Below are positions 24,854 through 36,509 of a stretch of DNA of 64,000 bases, piece after piece. Position 1 is the stretch's first letter; each line of letters starts with the position of its first letter. The notes under the pieces were generated by a model. That model saw only the letters and a program-made list of their open reading frames with translations, was not told where the DNA came from and did no database searches. Made by a program: the position numbers and the translations under genes. Origin of the DNA: Dolomedes plantarius (taxonomy: Eukaryota; Arthropoda; Arachnida; Araneae; Dolomedidae). The stretch is taken from NCBI GenBank assembly GCA_907164885.2, contig OU015495.1, positions 100,098,832 through 100,162,831 on the forward strand. The letters are read 5' to 3'.

Positions 24854-25520
24854 AATACAACGATCAATGTATACAATTGATGCAAGAAAAATATATTTAT
24901 AAAAAAATCGTAACGGATATTTTTATAGACAAAATAATGTAGAAGAAAATATTCAAATTAAATCTAATAGAACATACTAAAGAATATAGTGCAGTTAATA
25001 TAATACAGTTTGAGGAAGATATTTTTACTGTATTTTTATATTTTTTTGGTCCAATCGTCTGCCGCATTAGGAAGAAATTTTTTTTTTGTCTATTTCGTTG
25101 TTATGCACGTGACGCAAAATTAGCTTAAAGTATCACAAAAAGAAAAGAAACCACGTGATCAGTATTTAATAAATTAAATTCTAAAAATTAATCTTTAAAA
25201 ATTCACTAAAAATCAGGAAATGGAGGTGAAGATTCGAAAAGGTTCCATTTTAAAGGAATTTTTATGACCTTTCTCGTGATATAAATTTTATAACCATCGG
25301 ATTATTATTTTAAGTGCAAATTTGAAAAAAAAGTTACAAAAACAGCTTAAAAAGTTAATTTAAAAAAATCTAAGAGGAAGTTTTCAAAAATCTTTCTTAG
25401 TGCACCCCTACACTATAAGAAGAATCGCCATGCAAAATTTCAGCCTTTTAGGTCCAGAGGTTTGGTCTGTGTGTTATATGTCAGTCAGTCAGTCAGTTAC
25501 GGAACTATTTTATATATAGA
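24736..25520 (-). mobile_element. Non-autonomous Helitron (family 1), copy D, minus strand
   Basis: On the plus strand it begins CTAGCTGAATACCCGTACTTC, the reverse complement of the 3' end with a perfect CCGTA/TACGG hairpin. It ends with TGTGTTATATGTCAGTCAGT and TTTTATATATAGA, the reverse of the 5' end. Middle module of the A/E type (GTCCAATCGTCTGCCGCATT). CACGTG at 25106 and 25152. Contains a (TA)n at 24813-24850. Confidence 0.9.
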
Positions 25521-26953
25521 CATTGTTTTAGTATATTTTTTAACATTTAGAAAACATAATTTTTTTTTCAGTTAAATTGTCATAAAAATATCAGACCATT
25601 GAATAAATTTATTCTCTATTTCAGGTCCAAAATTGTGGGAGACTGTTTGAAAATCTTGTAACGTTTCACTTAAAAACAGTTTTTTATTAAAAAAATATAA
25701 TAATAAACTGTGCATAGATTGATTACAGCAATTCAAATGGTTTTCGAATTCTTCTCATGAGTTTTTAACATCCAAAACCATTTTGTCAGCATCAAGATGT
25801 AGCGTGTTTTGTTCGTGTGTTTATACAATAACTTTATTTCTCTGACTCTAGGTGTGAAGCTGGCAAAATCAATAACATTCTGTTTCAAGGTGAATAGCAT
25901 ATTAAATCATTTTTCGTGTTGATTTGGTGCAGAGAAAAAATACCATTGGCATTATTCTATCAGGCTTAAGCCAAAATTAATCCTTAAGTATAATCTTTAT
26001 GAAAATCAGCTGCAATATGTAAGGAAATTAGCATCACTTGCCGGTAAAGAGTTAAAACTTATGCAAATCGAGGAAAACTTTACTGTATTCAATGCTGTTC
26101 CTTCTATTTGACAAATATCAGTATAAATGTGCAATCAGTTTTAGAATGCATTTGAAATGTTTTTGTTTAATATGACTTTTTGATAGCAAAAGGTTGCAAA
26201 GCATGAGTATGTCTAGGAAATTTTAAACTGTATTTTAATCATTAAAAGGTAGCTTCTCTGTAAAGACATCAAAGTTTTTTTATTGGTCGTTTTCGATTTC
26301 ATCACTTGTTATTTTTAGATCATCACATTTTTCTAGATATTAATTCCAAATCCAAAAACGAAAAGAAAATTTTGAAAATTCTAAATTTTGTTTGATCTTT
26401 GCAACTTATAATTTACACTTAAAAATTTAGTTTTTTAAATTACTTGTAAATAAAATCTTGAGTATCTACACTGCTTTTTAGTACAAAAATTATTTTTTCA
26501 TTTCTTACAGATTAGACGCATTTGTAATGTCGTTTTAAACATTTTATTATTAATTTTTTTTCAGTCTTCCATTCATTTTTATTGTCCTTTCATTAATTAA
26601 AAACGCAAGCTAATTCAAAAAATATTTATTCATTAAATAATAAAATAAACATTAACAAACTGAATGAGTACTTAAGTCTTTTAATGAGGCACTTGAATGG
26701 CATTTTTTGCACTGCACGGAGTGTTGGGATCGATCAGCACCTTTAGTCTTTTTTTAATACATACTTGAACCTATGGTTACATTTGTAAATTCCTAATTGA
26801 GATGTATTATGATAGTTCGTTTGGATAAAGATGTTGAATCATTTCATATAGATATTGACATTTAGAGTATGAGTCTGCACACTTGTTTTTGAACTTCCAA
26901 GTTCTTAATCGAATTTTTTATTCCCTTGGTATTCGATATTAAAAATGCCGAAA

Positions 26954-26957
<4 letters not shown>

Positions 26958-27010
<53 letters not shown>
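26958..27010. repeat. (TA)n microsatellite
   Basis: About 26 TA units. Confidence 0.95.
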
Positions 27011-27011
<1 letters not shown>

Positions 27012-28123
27012 CACCTCTGCTAAAGGAGTGTTACATCTCCGAAATTTTCGATTTTGAGATAATTGCACTACAATGCTCTATAAGAAGTGCTTCTCATTCT
27101 CGAATAATGTTATAAGCCTAATACCATCACAATCTCCTAGATGGCACTTATTATCCTCTTCCACAACTAGGAGGGGAAACTTGCTCATGCACGAAGTATG
27201 AAAATAAAATTTTTGTCAGTCCCTAATGTTGTTGTATTAAAATGTTCCTCTAATAAAAATGTTCATCAAATTTTATTTGGAAAATAAATTTGTATTTTCT
27301 TCTAACCTGCTGTTTAATTTATCAAGGTTTTTTCTTTAAATTGTACTGAAAAGATTAGATAGATTGTGCCTTAGCATAGAGGTATGACAGTATTCCCTCA
27401 ATCCCTGTTCAGTCCATGTTGTCAAAATGAGGTTACTAGAAGAGGGTTATATCTTGTAATTATAATTCAAAATTATGCTTTAAAAATAGAAAACAACTTT
27501 AATGGTATATAGTTTTGCCTTCTAACGTGATTCGAACAATAACTTTTTCCAAAATTATCATAGGCATTCATAAAACAAGAAATAGAATTTCGACATATAT
27601 CTTTTTTAGATCTTCCTGAAAGTATGACTATTTTGAGATGTTAACTCTCTTCTAGCAGAGGAGCTATATGTGTGTGTCTGCCTGTCGAGGAACGAAAAAA
27701 GAGCTCGTTTTTATTTAATGCAAATTTTATTTAATGTTTACTCCAAGATATACTTTTCTAACAACCTTTCCATTAACAACCTCATTTAAAAGCCTATATT
27801 AACCTTCTTGCCATGGAATACATGCCCTATATGGTCATGAAAACCCCTCTAGCACCATAATTTTGGTGATGTTCATTAAACATATAGAGTTGTGTGGGCA
27901 TGAAATGATATGACCCTCACCCCACGGCTATAATCCAGTTAAATGCCGGGAAGCGTCTACTATTTTAAGGTTTAATCAAATAAATCTTTTGATTTAATCT
28001 CTCACCGTATGAACATGCACGCCATTGTGCTTCGGCGTGCAATCTTTAAAATAAAGTCATGTGAGAAATTTGTCCTGTAGCCTTCCTTGGCTCGTGAGAA
28101 CCTTTGTTTCTTTCTGTTTTATC

Positions 28124-28126
<3 letters not shown>

Positions 28127-28180
<54 letters not shown>
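28127..28180. repeat. (TA)n microsatellite
   Basis: About 26 TA units. Confidence 0.95.
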
Positions 28181-28184
<4 letters not shown>

Positions 28185-29180
28185 AAGGAGAAAAACCTGA
28201 AGTTTGCAGAAGTGATTGAAACGAGCAAATGGAATATTTTTTGTTCCTTCTTCTGTAATACATACTTATTTGATAGACGTGCTGACAGAGAAATCATGGC
28301 ACATAATAAACCTAGAACTGCAACAAGGGTTTTTTTTAATTATTTTTATATCTCAAGCATTCTGATTTATTTGAATCATAAATATTATTACATTTTTCAA
28401 TCTAACAGCTTATCATCACTAAAAGATATAATGTACTGCCATCATGAGTGATGCGTTACATGGTGAAAGAAAAAAATTACAGTGATTATCTTTTTGGTGC
28501 AACCTATTCGAGCCTCTTTAGTCTATCAATATCCGTTACAATTCCTCATATCCATATGTTCAGCTGCCTCCCGTCACTTTGATTAGTGTTTTTTGACAAT
28601 CATGAATATTCAGTTCGAAGAACAGGCACTTACAAGGAATCCTCACAGCTGTAAGTCGTAAATTACAAACAGCTTCAGTGTTTAGACTGGATAATGGAGA
28701 TAACGTCATCAAAAGAGCTGTTAGTTTACAAAGGTGCTTTCTTTCTCTCCTGGTATATTAATGTTTAAACCGTCTGATTTGTTGCGGCCGGAACGGCTTT
28801 AAAAGTGGAAAATAAACTTCAAACCCATCTCTTGTTCTAGATAATAGCACTCTTTGATTTAGACGTAAACATTTTTATAATCGTATGAAGGAATTACGAG
28901 TTTTTTGTTTCTGCTATTCTTCAGGTTTTACTCCAGGTTACTCTTTTGTCACTATTTTCCTCGGCACCGTATTTCACGCAAACCTTAATCGCAAGGGCCA
29001 ACTCTATGCAGGTTTAGGAAATAACACCTGAGTGATGAGCCACACACAGATGTCTAGATATGTCTCGAATGCCCTTGATATGACTCGAATCCGAAGCCCT
29101 GGAATTTTACTCTCAAACGCTACAGTGGTTTGAGACGAAATAGATGGTACGCTCGGGTCGGATACGACCCGAACTCTTTT

Positions 29181-29352
29181 AACGTTGGATTACATTCCTT
29201 CATAACGGTCCTCCGGAAAGCAAAATTTCAGATATCCTGCGTCGTGAGTTATAATTTTGGCAGCGTCCATAATTTTGGCAAACCCAGTCTATATCGATTG
29301 GGCAAGTAGTAAACGGTTAAACAGAAAAGGACCAAAATGCGTCAAAATTTTG

Positions 29353-29410
<58 letters not shown>

Positions 29411-29506
29411 ATAACAAATACATATATACATACAAAAGAGGTAAGCAACGATAAGTAATCCTACGTTAATCACCCGCGGTAGTTTCGTTAGGAGAGACTA
29501 CCTGAA
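29181..29506 (-). mobile_element. Microsatellite-bearing short mobile element, copy 2
   Basis: Reverse-complement match to 5089-5484 on both sides of a (CA)n(TA)n tract. It is absent from the homologous position in the 47790-48384 element, where the sequence runs directly from the palindromic subterminal motif through a T/A run to ATGAGGTTTTCGGTAG (minus strand). This empty site shows it inserted at an oligo-T. A short TAATTTTGGCA segment is duplicated inside it. Confidence 0.8.
29346..29406. repeat. (CA)n(TA)n compound microsatellite
   Basis: ACACAC... followed by ATATAT..., the inverse of the (TA)n(TG)n in copy 1. Confidence 0.95.
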
Positions 29507-29660
29507 TTTTTTTTGATGAGGTTTTTGGTAGAAATAAGTACACAATAACCATTTTTGCTGTATAACAACATTTAATGATAATATTTTACATGAAATAAAA
29601 CCCTTTTTTTAGAAAAAATGACCAACTAATTGTAATTTTGCTAAACAAAGAAAATCTCTC

Positions 29661-29966
29661 TGGCATTTACATAGAATGCTGCATATATCGGGCCTTATAT
29701 GTAATTTAGTCTACATAATTTTAGAGGTTAGTGAAACCAACTTTCCGAACACAAAAATGTAAAAAACAATATATATTGACATTTTTGGCCCTCAAACTCG
29801 AAATAAAAAATCCTGGCATTTACATAGAACATTGTATATATTAGGTCTAATATGTAATTTAGTCTACTTAGTTTTATAAATTAGTGAAACCGAATTTCCG
29901 AGCACAAAAATGTAAAAAATAATATATACTGACATTTTTTACCTTCCAAATCGAAATAAAAAATTT
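29661..29966. repeat. Two-copy 153-bp tandem duplication
   Basis: Units begin TGGCATTTACATAGAA at 29661 and 29814 and run through TAATTTAGTCTAC, AGTGAAACC and ACAAAAATGTAAAAAA. The 47790 element has a single unit. Confidence 0.85.
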
Positions 29967-30193
29967 AAAAATCTTAAATAAAAAATAAAATAAATGACTA
30001 GTGATCATGAATAATGTTTTTCAACAAAGACACTCGCATTTACTTACTCCTATATCTAGTAGGGTGGTCTAGTAGGTCTATCTAGTAGGGTTCCTTGTCA
30101 ACTCGATGTCTTGCAATAAGAGGGGAGAGCACTGGAGGGGGAAGACACACCCTTAGATCGGATCCGACCCCCACTGTACCGTTTGAGGGTCAA

Positions 30194-31625
30194 GAAACCC
30201 CACAGTGAATACACGCCTACAAGTGGGAGTAGAAGCAAATTAGGAAGACTGCCTAATATCAAACGTAAACCTTAGTTAGCGGCTATTAATGGGTGTGCTG
30301 AAAAATTCTAGGTTAACTTTAGTTTGTTTAGTTGTATGAGCTCCAGGTAGGAGCATGGGGCAATCCTGGAGCACTTAACAATGTTTGCTAATCCCTCCTT
30401 AAGTAGTAATATGTGCGGGTACGATTTTAAATAAAAAGAGTAAGATACATCATGGTTTTTGATACTGAGTTATAAATTTCATTTCCTCTCATCTGGATCA
30501 GGCAGCAAGAAATAATTTTTTAAACGAAAAGGAACAACACAAATTCTCCCCCAAATCTTTTTATAGAATTTCATTAGGGATATAAATTTTGATTTTTTTC
30601 TTATCTATTAATGAAACTAGCACTTAACGCATAGAGATTAATTCAATAAATAAAAGAGAGACTGCTGAGAGTTTGAAACAAAAGTTGAAAATCTTACAGA
30701 AATATAAACTTTTCTCTAATTAAACGTAGGATCAGTAAGAAAAGGGGGAAAACGTAAACAGTGAATGTAAATAAATATAAATATTGTTAGACATTTTACA
30801 AATAAGTTGCTATCTATAGTTATATTTAAAATTTCGATTATTGATATAACTGCAATTCTATAATTTTAGCTATTAGTTTGAATTTAAATGACTTATTGAT
30901 ATTAATCAATATATCATGTAACAGGTATATAATGAAACTCAACAATTAACGACCTAGGCACTTATTAAACCGTTATAAAAATAAAAGGAGTAAAAATTTA
31001 CTGGTCAGCGTAATTTTTTTCTTTCTGAATCTCCTACTTCAGTTTCACGCATCTAATCACTATCTTAGATTAATTTTCACTAGTAACTTCATTACTCTTT
31101 TTTTAAAAGGAGGTAGAACTAAAAAGAAATTCCATCTAATTTTATTAGAGTGATAGAGACTATCGCTGTGCGATAAGAATTACTCTAGAGGGATATACCA
31201 TCTGATTACTTAGTTTAACTCAAAGAAAAATACCTAACTTCAGGGATTAATTTGGGCGTTTTATTAAAAGGCAGGAGCAGATAAATGCTTTAGTTATCGC
31301 AAGACTCAGAATAAAAACTGACTCTGGAATAAAATGTGGATATTATTCTTTGTCGAGTCTTAAGCTCATAATAATTTCCCAGATCATTCATTGTGTTTCA
31401 TTAACTTGAAGCATCTTTAATAACCGCGTTATATGTTGACAGATGGCAATATATGAATGCTGTAAAATTTTGCAATTTAGTGGGAGTAACATTATTTGTT
31501 TTCAAGCAGATATAAGATACAGAGATAAGCTACAAAAATTATCGAGACTGTTCCTAAAAGAAAGAAAGCTATCAGTGCTTTCGAAATAAAATTTAATATT
31601 TTTTAAAACAATAATAGTGAACTGA
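30194..31625. other. Unassigned AT-rich sequence
   Basis: Nothing recognised. Confidence 0.4.
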
Positions 31626-32402
31626 TCTATATATATATAAAACAGTTCCGTAACTGACTGACTGAATGACGGACTGACTGACAGACAACGCACAGACAAA
31701 ACCGCTGGACTTAAAGGGATGAAATTTTGCAAGGCGATTCCTCTTATAGTGTAGGGGTGCTCTAAGAAAGATTTTTGAAAACTTCACTTTAGATATTTTA
31801 AAATTAAATTCTTAAGCTGTTTTTGTAGCTTTTTTAAAGTTTGCATTTGAAGTAATAATCTTAGGGTTATAAAATTTATATCACGAGAAAGATGATAAAA
31901 ATTCTTTTAAAATAAGATCTTTTTCGAATATTTACCTTCATTTTCTGATTTTTGGTGAATTTAAAAAAATTAATTTTTAGAATTTCATTTATTAAATGCT
32001 GATCACGTGATTTCTTTTCTTTTTGTGATACTTTAAATTAATTTTTCTTCAAGTGCATAACAACGAAATAAATTGACAAAAAAGGTATTTTTTTTTCTTG
32101 CTAATGCACAGACGATTGAACATTACCCCAAAAAATATTAAAATACAGTAAAAGAATATTAAAATATTAAAATACAGTTAAATACAGTAAAATTTCCTCA
32201 AACTCCTACTATATTAACTGTACTATATTCTTTAGTATGTTCTATTAGATTTAATTTGAATATTTTCTTCTACATTATTTTGTTTATAAAAATATCCGTT
32301 ACGATTTTTTATAAATATATATATTTTTGGCAATAATTGCATACATTGACCGTTGTATTTAATTTGAATGTACTCCGTAGCGAAGTACGGGTATTCAGCT
32401 AG
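31626..32402 (+). mobile_element. Non-autonomous Helitron (family 1), copy E
   Basis: The best-preserved ends: 5' TCTATATATATATAAAACAG after A; 3' hairpin CCGTAGCGAAGTACGG, then GTATTCAG, CTAG and T. Middle module of the A/D type (ATGCACAGACGATTGAACAT, TATTAAAATACAG runs duplicated). One CACGTG at 32004; the second is mutated. 777 bp, no coding. Confidence 0.93.
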
Positions 32403-32655
32403 TCTCTTTATAAAATCATACAATTTGAAAATGAGATGTAAAAGAAAATCCCCAGGATTTTTAAGCTCAAAATCTTTTTCAAAAGACTGATGGTTTAGCG
32501 GTTAGTTTTTGTTTAGTTTTCCTAGAATGATAGCTTTCTCTACTCAGTGGGTTTGAAGCCATCTATAAACAAATAGCCATTTTCAAACATTGAAAATTTA
32601 TCAAACACTTGAAAACGCTATAAAAAATATGCCAAAGCTTTCGTTTCGCATCAAC

Positions 32656-32910
32656 TTTTGGATAACCCCGTATCAACGTAATTAATTCATACAACTGTTC
32701 TTTATAATTCGTTTTAAAACCGCATTTAGATTTTATGCAATGGATGGGACCTTAATTCCTTTGTGTTACAAAGCGGTCAAATAGTTGTACTTTTAATATT
32801 TAGCTAATTTGAAAATAAAGTTATTATAAATAATTTAGATATAGATTATACTTATACCGTATGTAAGATTATATATTAAAGTGTCTTGTTATATAAAATT
32901 TAATGCTATA
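32656..32910. repeat. 255-bp segmental direct repeat, unit 1
   Basis: Matches 33640-33894 over its whole length (TTTTGGATAACCCCGTATCA ... AATGCTATA) with scattered differences. Not TG...CA, so not an obvious LTR. Confidence 0.88.
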
Positions 32911-33260
32911 TACTTGTATCTCAGCTTGGTATTTTTCCAGTTTCATAAGATTTTTTTTCTAAATATTCCCTGAATTCTAATTTTTATAAATAAGATTATA
33001 ATGCTTAAGCATATAAGAGAAGATTTTCAAATCTTTTACTATTGCCAGCGTTCTTGATTAAAAATGATTTATATAGACTTTTTTCGATTATAAACTTTAG
33101 TATTTTGCATTATTTTTTCATCTAAGGTAGTAGAAGATAATGTACATACGTTTTATCTATGATATCAATTACATAAGGTGATCTAAAATGAAAGCCAATA
33201 ACATTTTGAGACTGCTTAAAATCAAAAAATCAATTTTAAAAACACTTTTAGCATTTAATT

Positions 33261-33533
33261 TTAATGACAAAATGTTGGTGTGTGTTGAATTCCCATATCC
33301 TTTAGTAATTTAGAGATTGACTCATTGAGATTTATCACGGTTAAATTACAAGTTTCAATTCGTCTCTCTAATGAAGTGGATCTAAAGTAAAACGCACATC
33401 CCTTTTGCACGGAGGAACTAAATAACTTAATTAATTTCTCACAATGGGAGCATGCAGAGCTTGGATAAAATGCCTGTTTGGACAAAACACATGTTTGCTT
33501 GGCAGTGACGTAAGTGTTAATACCAGGAGACAA
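33261..33533 (-). CDS. Uncharacterised 90-residue open frame between the direct repeats
   Basis: Open from an ATG at 33531-33533 to a stop at 33261. It reads MSPGINTYVTAKQTCVLSKQ at the start and contains ACSHCEKLIKLFSSS, FRSTSLERRIETCN and ISKLLKDMGIQHTPTFCH. I recognise no family. Its codon choice and composition look more protein-like than neighbouring frames, and it lies between two 255-bp direct repeats. It could be an exon or transposon fragment, or chance. No splice evidence can be judged here. Confidence 0.2.
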   Translation of the reverse strand: MSPGINTYVTAKQTCVLSKQAFYPSSACSHCEKLIKLFSSSVQKGCAFYFRSTSLERRIETCNLTVINLNESISKLLKDMGIQHTPTFCH

Positions 33534-33639
33534 TTTTGTTAGTCACGGGACAAATGCCTTCTCTCCTAAATCCGTACTGCATATTGTTGTCCGATACACA
33601 TTCATTTTAACCCTACAATCGAATTTCTGCTGTTTCAAA

Positions 33640-33894
33640 TTTTGGATAACCCCGTATCAACTTAATCAATTCATACAACTATTCTTTGCAATTCGTTTTA
33701 GAACCGCATTTAGATTTTACGCATTGGATGGGACCTTAATTCCTTTGTGTTACAAAGAGGTCAAATAGATGTACTTTTAATATTTAGCTAATTTGAAAAT
33801 GAAGTAATTATAAATACTTTGGAGATAGAATATACTTATACCATATGTAAGATTATATGTTAAAGTACCTTGTTATATAAAATTCAATGCTATA
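33640..33894. repeat. 255-bp segmental direct repeat, unit 2
   Basis: Second unit, interrupted at its right edge (after GCTATA) by the family-2 Helitron at 33895. Confidence 0.88.
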
Positions 33895-34499
33895 GTAGTT
33901 GGTACCCGTCAAAACATGACTGCTAGATAGTAAATAAATGCACTTATACACAAATTCTACTCAACACGTCATTGCCAAGTGTTGAAAATCATAATAATGC
34001 GCAGAAACAAATTAATGTGTTTAAGCGGCCTCGTGCTTAGTGAGTATCTAATGTCAGATTTAAAAATGTCACTGAGCATGCGCAGAAAACAATTTTTTAA
34101 TTGTAAATTATCGCTAATTAAGCAGCGCGAAATAAATAATTTCCATCAGATTTAATGTTATATTTCACAATCATAATTATAATAAAAATAAAAATGGCAG
34201 AGAGAGATCTAGAGACTCCTCGGAATAAACGCGTATATTATTAAAACATGTCACTGAGCATGCGCAGAAGCAGTGAGTTTCAAAAGCTAGATTTAAACAT
34301 GCCACTGAGCATGCGCAAAAATCAATTTTTTTAATTGCAAATTATCGCAAATTAATAGAAATTGCGGTTACAAAAATCAAATTTGACAAATCTACAGATT
34401 ACAAACTTTCGTTTAAGACAAAAAAAAAACGTAAATTGATGCAGTAGTTTTCTCTCACGGAATGCCCAAAAAGTCGAGTTAGCAACTTAAATATACAGA
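33895..34499 (-). mobile_element. Non-autonomous Helitron-like element (family 2), copy 2, minus strand
   Basis: Minus-strand 5' end TCTGTATATTTAAGTTGCTA after an A. The 3' end has CAGTCATGTTTTGACGGG, then TACCAA and CTAC (decayed CTAG), followed by T. Homologous to 17142-17682. It contains three copies of CACTGAGCATGCGCA (near 34069, 34251 and 34303), one more repeat block than the other copy. Confidence 0.7.
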
Positions 34500-34535
34500 T
34501 AACAAGATAATGTAAGGATAAATAATTTTCGCTTA
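34500..34535. other. Short spacer between two Helitrons
   Basis: 36 bp separates a family-2 copy and a family-1 copy. Confidence 0.6.
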
Positions 34536-35320
34536 TCTATATATATAAAACAGTTACGTAACTGACTGAGTGAGAGATAACGCACAGACCAAACCGCTGG
34601 ACCTAAAGGGCTGAAATTTTGCATGGTGATTCTTATTATAGTGTAGTGGGGGGGCACTAAGAAAGATTTAAGAAAAATTCTTCTTAGATTTTTTAAATTA
34701 AATTTTTAAACTGTATGTGACTTTTTTTTAAGTTTGGATTTAAAATAATAATTTCAGGGTTAGAAAATTTATATCATAAGAAAGATCCTAAAAATTCCTT
34801 TAAAATGAAATCTTTTTCGAATCTTTACCTCCATTTTCTGATTTTTCATGAATTTTTAAAGATTAATTTTTTGAATTTAATTTAATAATTGCTGATCACG
34901 TGGTTTCTTTTCTTTTTGTGATACTTTAAATTAATTTTGCGTCACGTGCATAACAACGAAATAAATTGACAAAAAAATTAAAATACGGTAAGAGATAAAA
35001 TTGAACCACTAGACTAATTGAGGTGGAAGTTTTTGAGAATTAAATTAAAATGTATGCTTTATGGATATTAAACATACAAATTAATTGCATACATTGACCG
35101 TTGTATTTAATTTGAATATTTTCTTCTATATTATTTTTTCTATAAAAATATCCGTTACGATTTTCGTTTCATAAATATATTTATTTATTTATTTTGGCAT
35201 TAATTACATACATTGACCGTTGTATTTATTATAAACATATATTTTTTGCATTAATTGCATATATTGACCGTTGAATTTTATTTGAATGTACTCCGTAGCG
35301 AAGCACGGGTATTCAGCTAG
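34536..35320 (+). mobile_element. Non-autonomous Helitron (family 1), copy F
   Basis: 5' TCTATATATATAAAACAGTT after A; 3' CCGTAGCGAAGCACGG, GTATTCAG, CTAG then T. B/C-type middle module (CTAGACTAATTGAGGTGGAA, TATTAAACATACAAATT). CACGTG at 34897 and 34943. Shows three partial copies of the GCATACATTGACCGTTGTAT subterminal block. Confidence 0.92.
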
Positions 35321-35910
35321 TTATAAATATAAAAATAATACAATGGTTATTAGTGGTTTATTATAAAAATTTTTATAGGTTATGTTATGCAATCCTCTTT
35401 AAAGCAGCTTCGTAATTAATACACATACCAATATAGAGAAATATAAAGGCAGTTGAATTTTGAAAACGTTCTTTTTAGTTTTAATTAGCTACATAATCAG
35501 GCAGAAGAATTTAAAGTTTTGATAAGTGGATATCAATTACTTAACTTTTTGTGCATGGATATTTTCGTTAAAATCATGATACCCGTAATTGAATGTATCA
35601 AAGGTCTCTGAAGTAAAACTAATTAACTTTCAAATGCGAGTCTTAAAAGATTTTCAATTGAAAGTCGGAAATTGCAAATTTATCTATAGAAATATATACA
35701 TGTATAGGTAACTAACTCCCACTCTCTCACCAGTTGCTCCTTATGTACATACACGGATAAATATCTATGTATTTATTTATTTATGAATGGGAATGAATTT
35801 TTATTGGGTGTTCAGTACACTTTTATGCTCATTTTTGTTTTATACATTATGCCCGTTCTTTACAAAGTGATTGCATACATGCACAAACAGGAAATACACA
35901 CGCATAAATA
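35321..35910. other. Unassigned AT-rich sequence
   Basis: Nothing recognised. Ends in the TA target of the next element. Confidence 0.4.
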
Positions 35911-36000
35911 CAGGGTACGGCAGAATGGACTCGCAGATTTTTAAAGGTATTAAAAAACGAACGAAGCAATTTACAGTAAAAATCTTTATATTTTCGAAAA

Positions 36001-36258
36001 GAACTTTTCATCTAGTTTTTTTCCACTATGTTTTGAAAATAACAATACTCAGGTGGCGTCCTTTAGAACTCTTCATCTAGTTTTTTTCCACTATGTTTTG
36101 AAAATGACAATACTCAGGTGGCGTCCGTTAGAACTTTTCATCTAGTTTTTTCCACTATGTTTTGAAAATAATAACACTCAGGTGGCTTCCGTTAGAACTT
36201 TTCGTCTAGTTTTTTCCACTATGTTTTGAAAATACCAATACTCAGGTGCTGTCCGTTA
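36001..36258. repeat. Tandem array, four units of 64-65 bp
   Basis: Units start GAACTTTTCATCTAGTTTTT at 36001, 36066, 36131 and 36195, and end CAGGTGGCGTCCGTTA or a variant. Confidence 0.95.
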
Positions 36259-36302
36259 TCTGCGATGCACTGCCGAATTCGTTCTCTACGTGGTCTACGT
36301 CC

Positions 36303-36340
36303 GGTCTGCACGTGGGTCGTATATGACCCCCGTGCAGACC
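36303..36340. repeat. 38-bp hairpin
   Basis: Arms GGTCTGCACGTGGGTC and GACCCCCGTGCAGACC around GTATAT, one mismatch in 16 pairs. Confidence 0.9.
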
Positions 36341-36347
36341 CACTTGC

Positions 36348-36509
36348 TATCGTTTTTCGATCAGGAACGGTATCAAGTGCTTAGAGCCCGAAGCGCATCC
36401 TAAATGCCCTCTGTGTCGTGGTTACAGATCCGTTGTTTTTAAAGAAAGTCCCGATCAGTCGACCGCGTTGTTTACCGGACCAACTGGCGGTGTCTACTGA
36501 CAAATAGAA
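36348..36509 (-). pseudogene. Transposase N-terminal remnant (mariner-like), minus strand
   Basis: On the minus strand one frame reads FYLSVDTASWSGKQRGRLIG, then TFFKNNGSVTTTQRAFRMRF, a stop, then ALDTVPDRKTIA. The blocks DT.SWS, TTQRAFR and DTVPDRKTI are shared with the 410-611 remnant, in the same order and spacing. This is the presumed DNA-binding N-terminus. The hairpin and tandem array replace what should be the catalytic region. Confidence 0.55.

Larger units (their letters stand above)
25521..29109. other. Unassigned AT-rich sequence
   Basis: No element ends or coding recognised. Contains (TA)n at 26958-27010 and 28127-28180 and a small hairpin GCACGCC...GGCGTGC at 28018-28041. Open frames through the TA tracts are artefacts. 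Confidence 0.4.
29110..30189 (+). mobile_element. piggyBac-like element, copy with nested insertion
   Basis: Inverted ends near CTCTCAAACGCTACAGTGG (left) and CCACTGTACCGTTTGAGGG (right) match the ends of 47790-48384. Flanks are TTTA and TCAA, decayed from TTAA. Subterminal palindromic motif TCGGGTCGGATACGACCCGA. Compared with the 47790 copy it has a ~326-bp insertion (29181-29506) and a 153-bp internal tandem duplication (29661-29966). No transposase. Confidence 0.7.

Noticed and set aside
32656..33894. LTR retrotransposon with 255-bp LTRs
   Set aside because: Repeat ends are not TG...CA, no primer-binding site or gag/pol between them, no target duplication seen.
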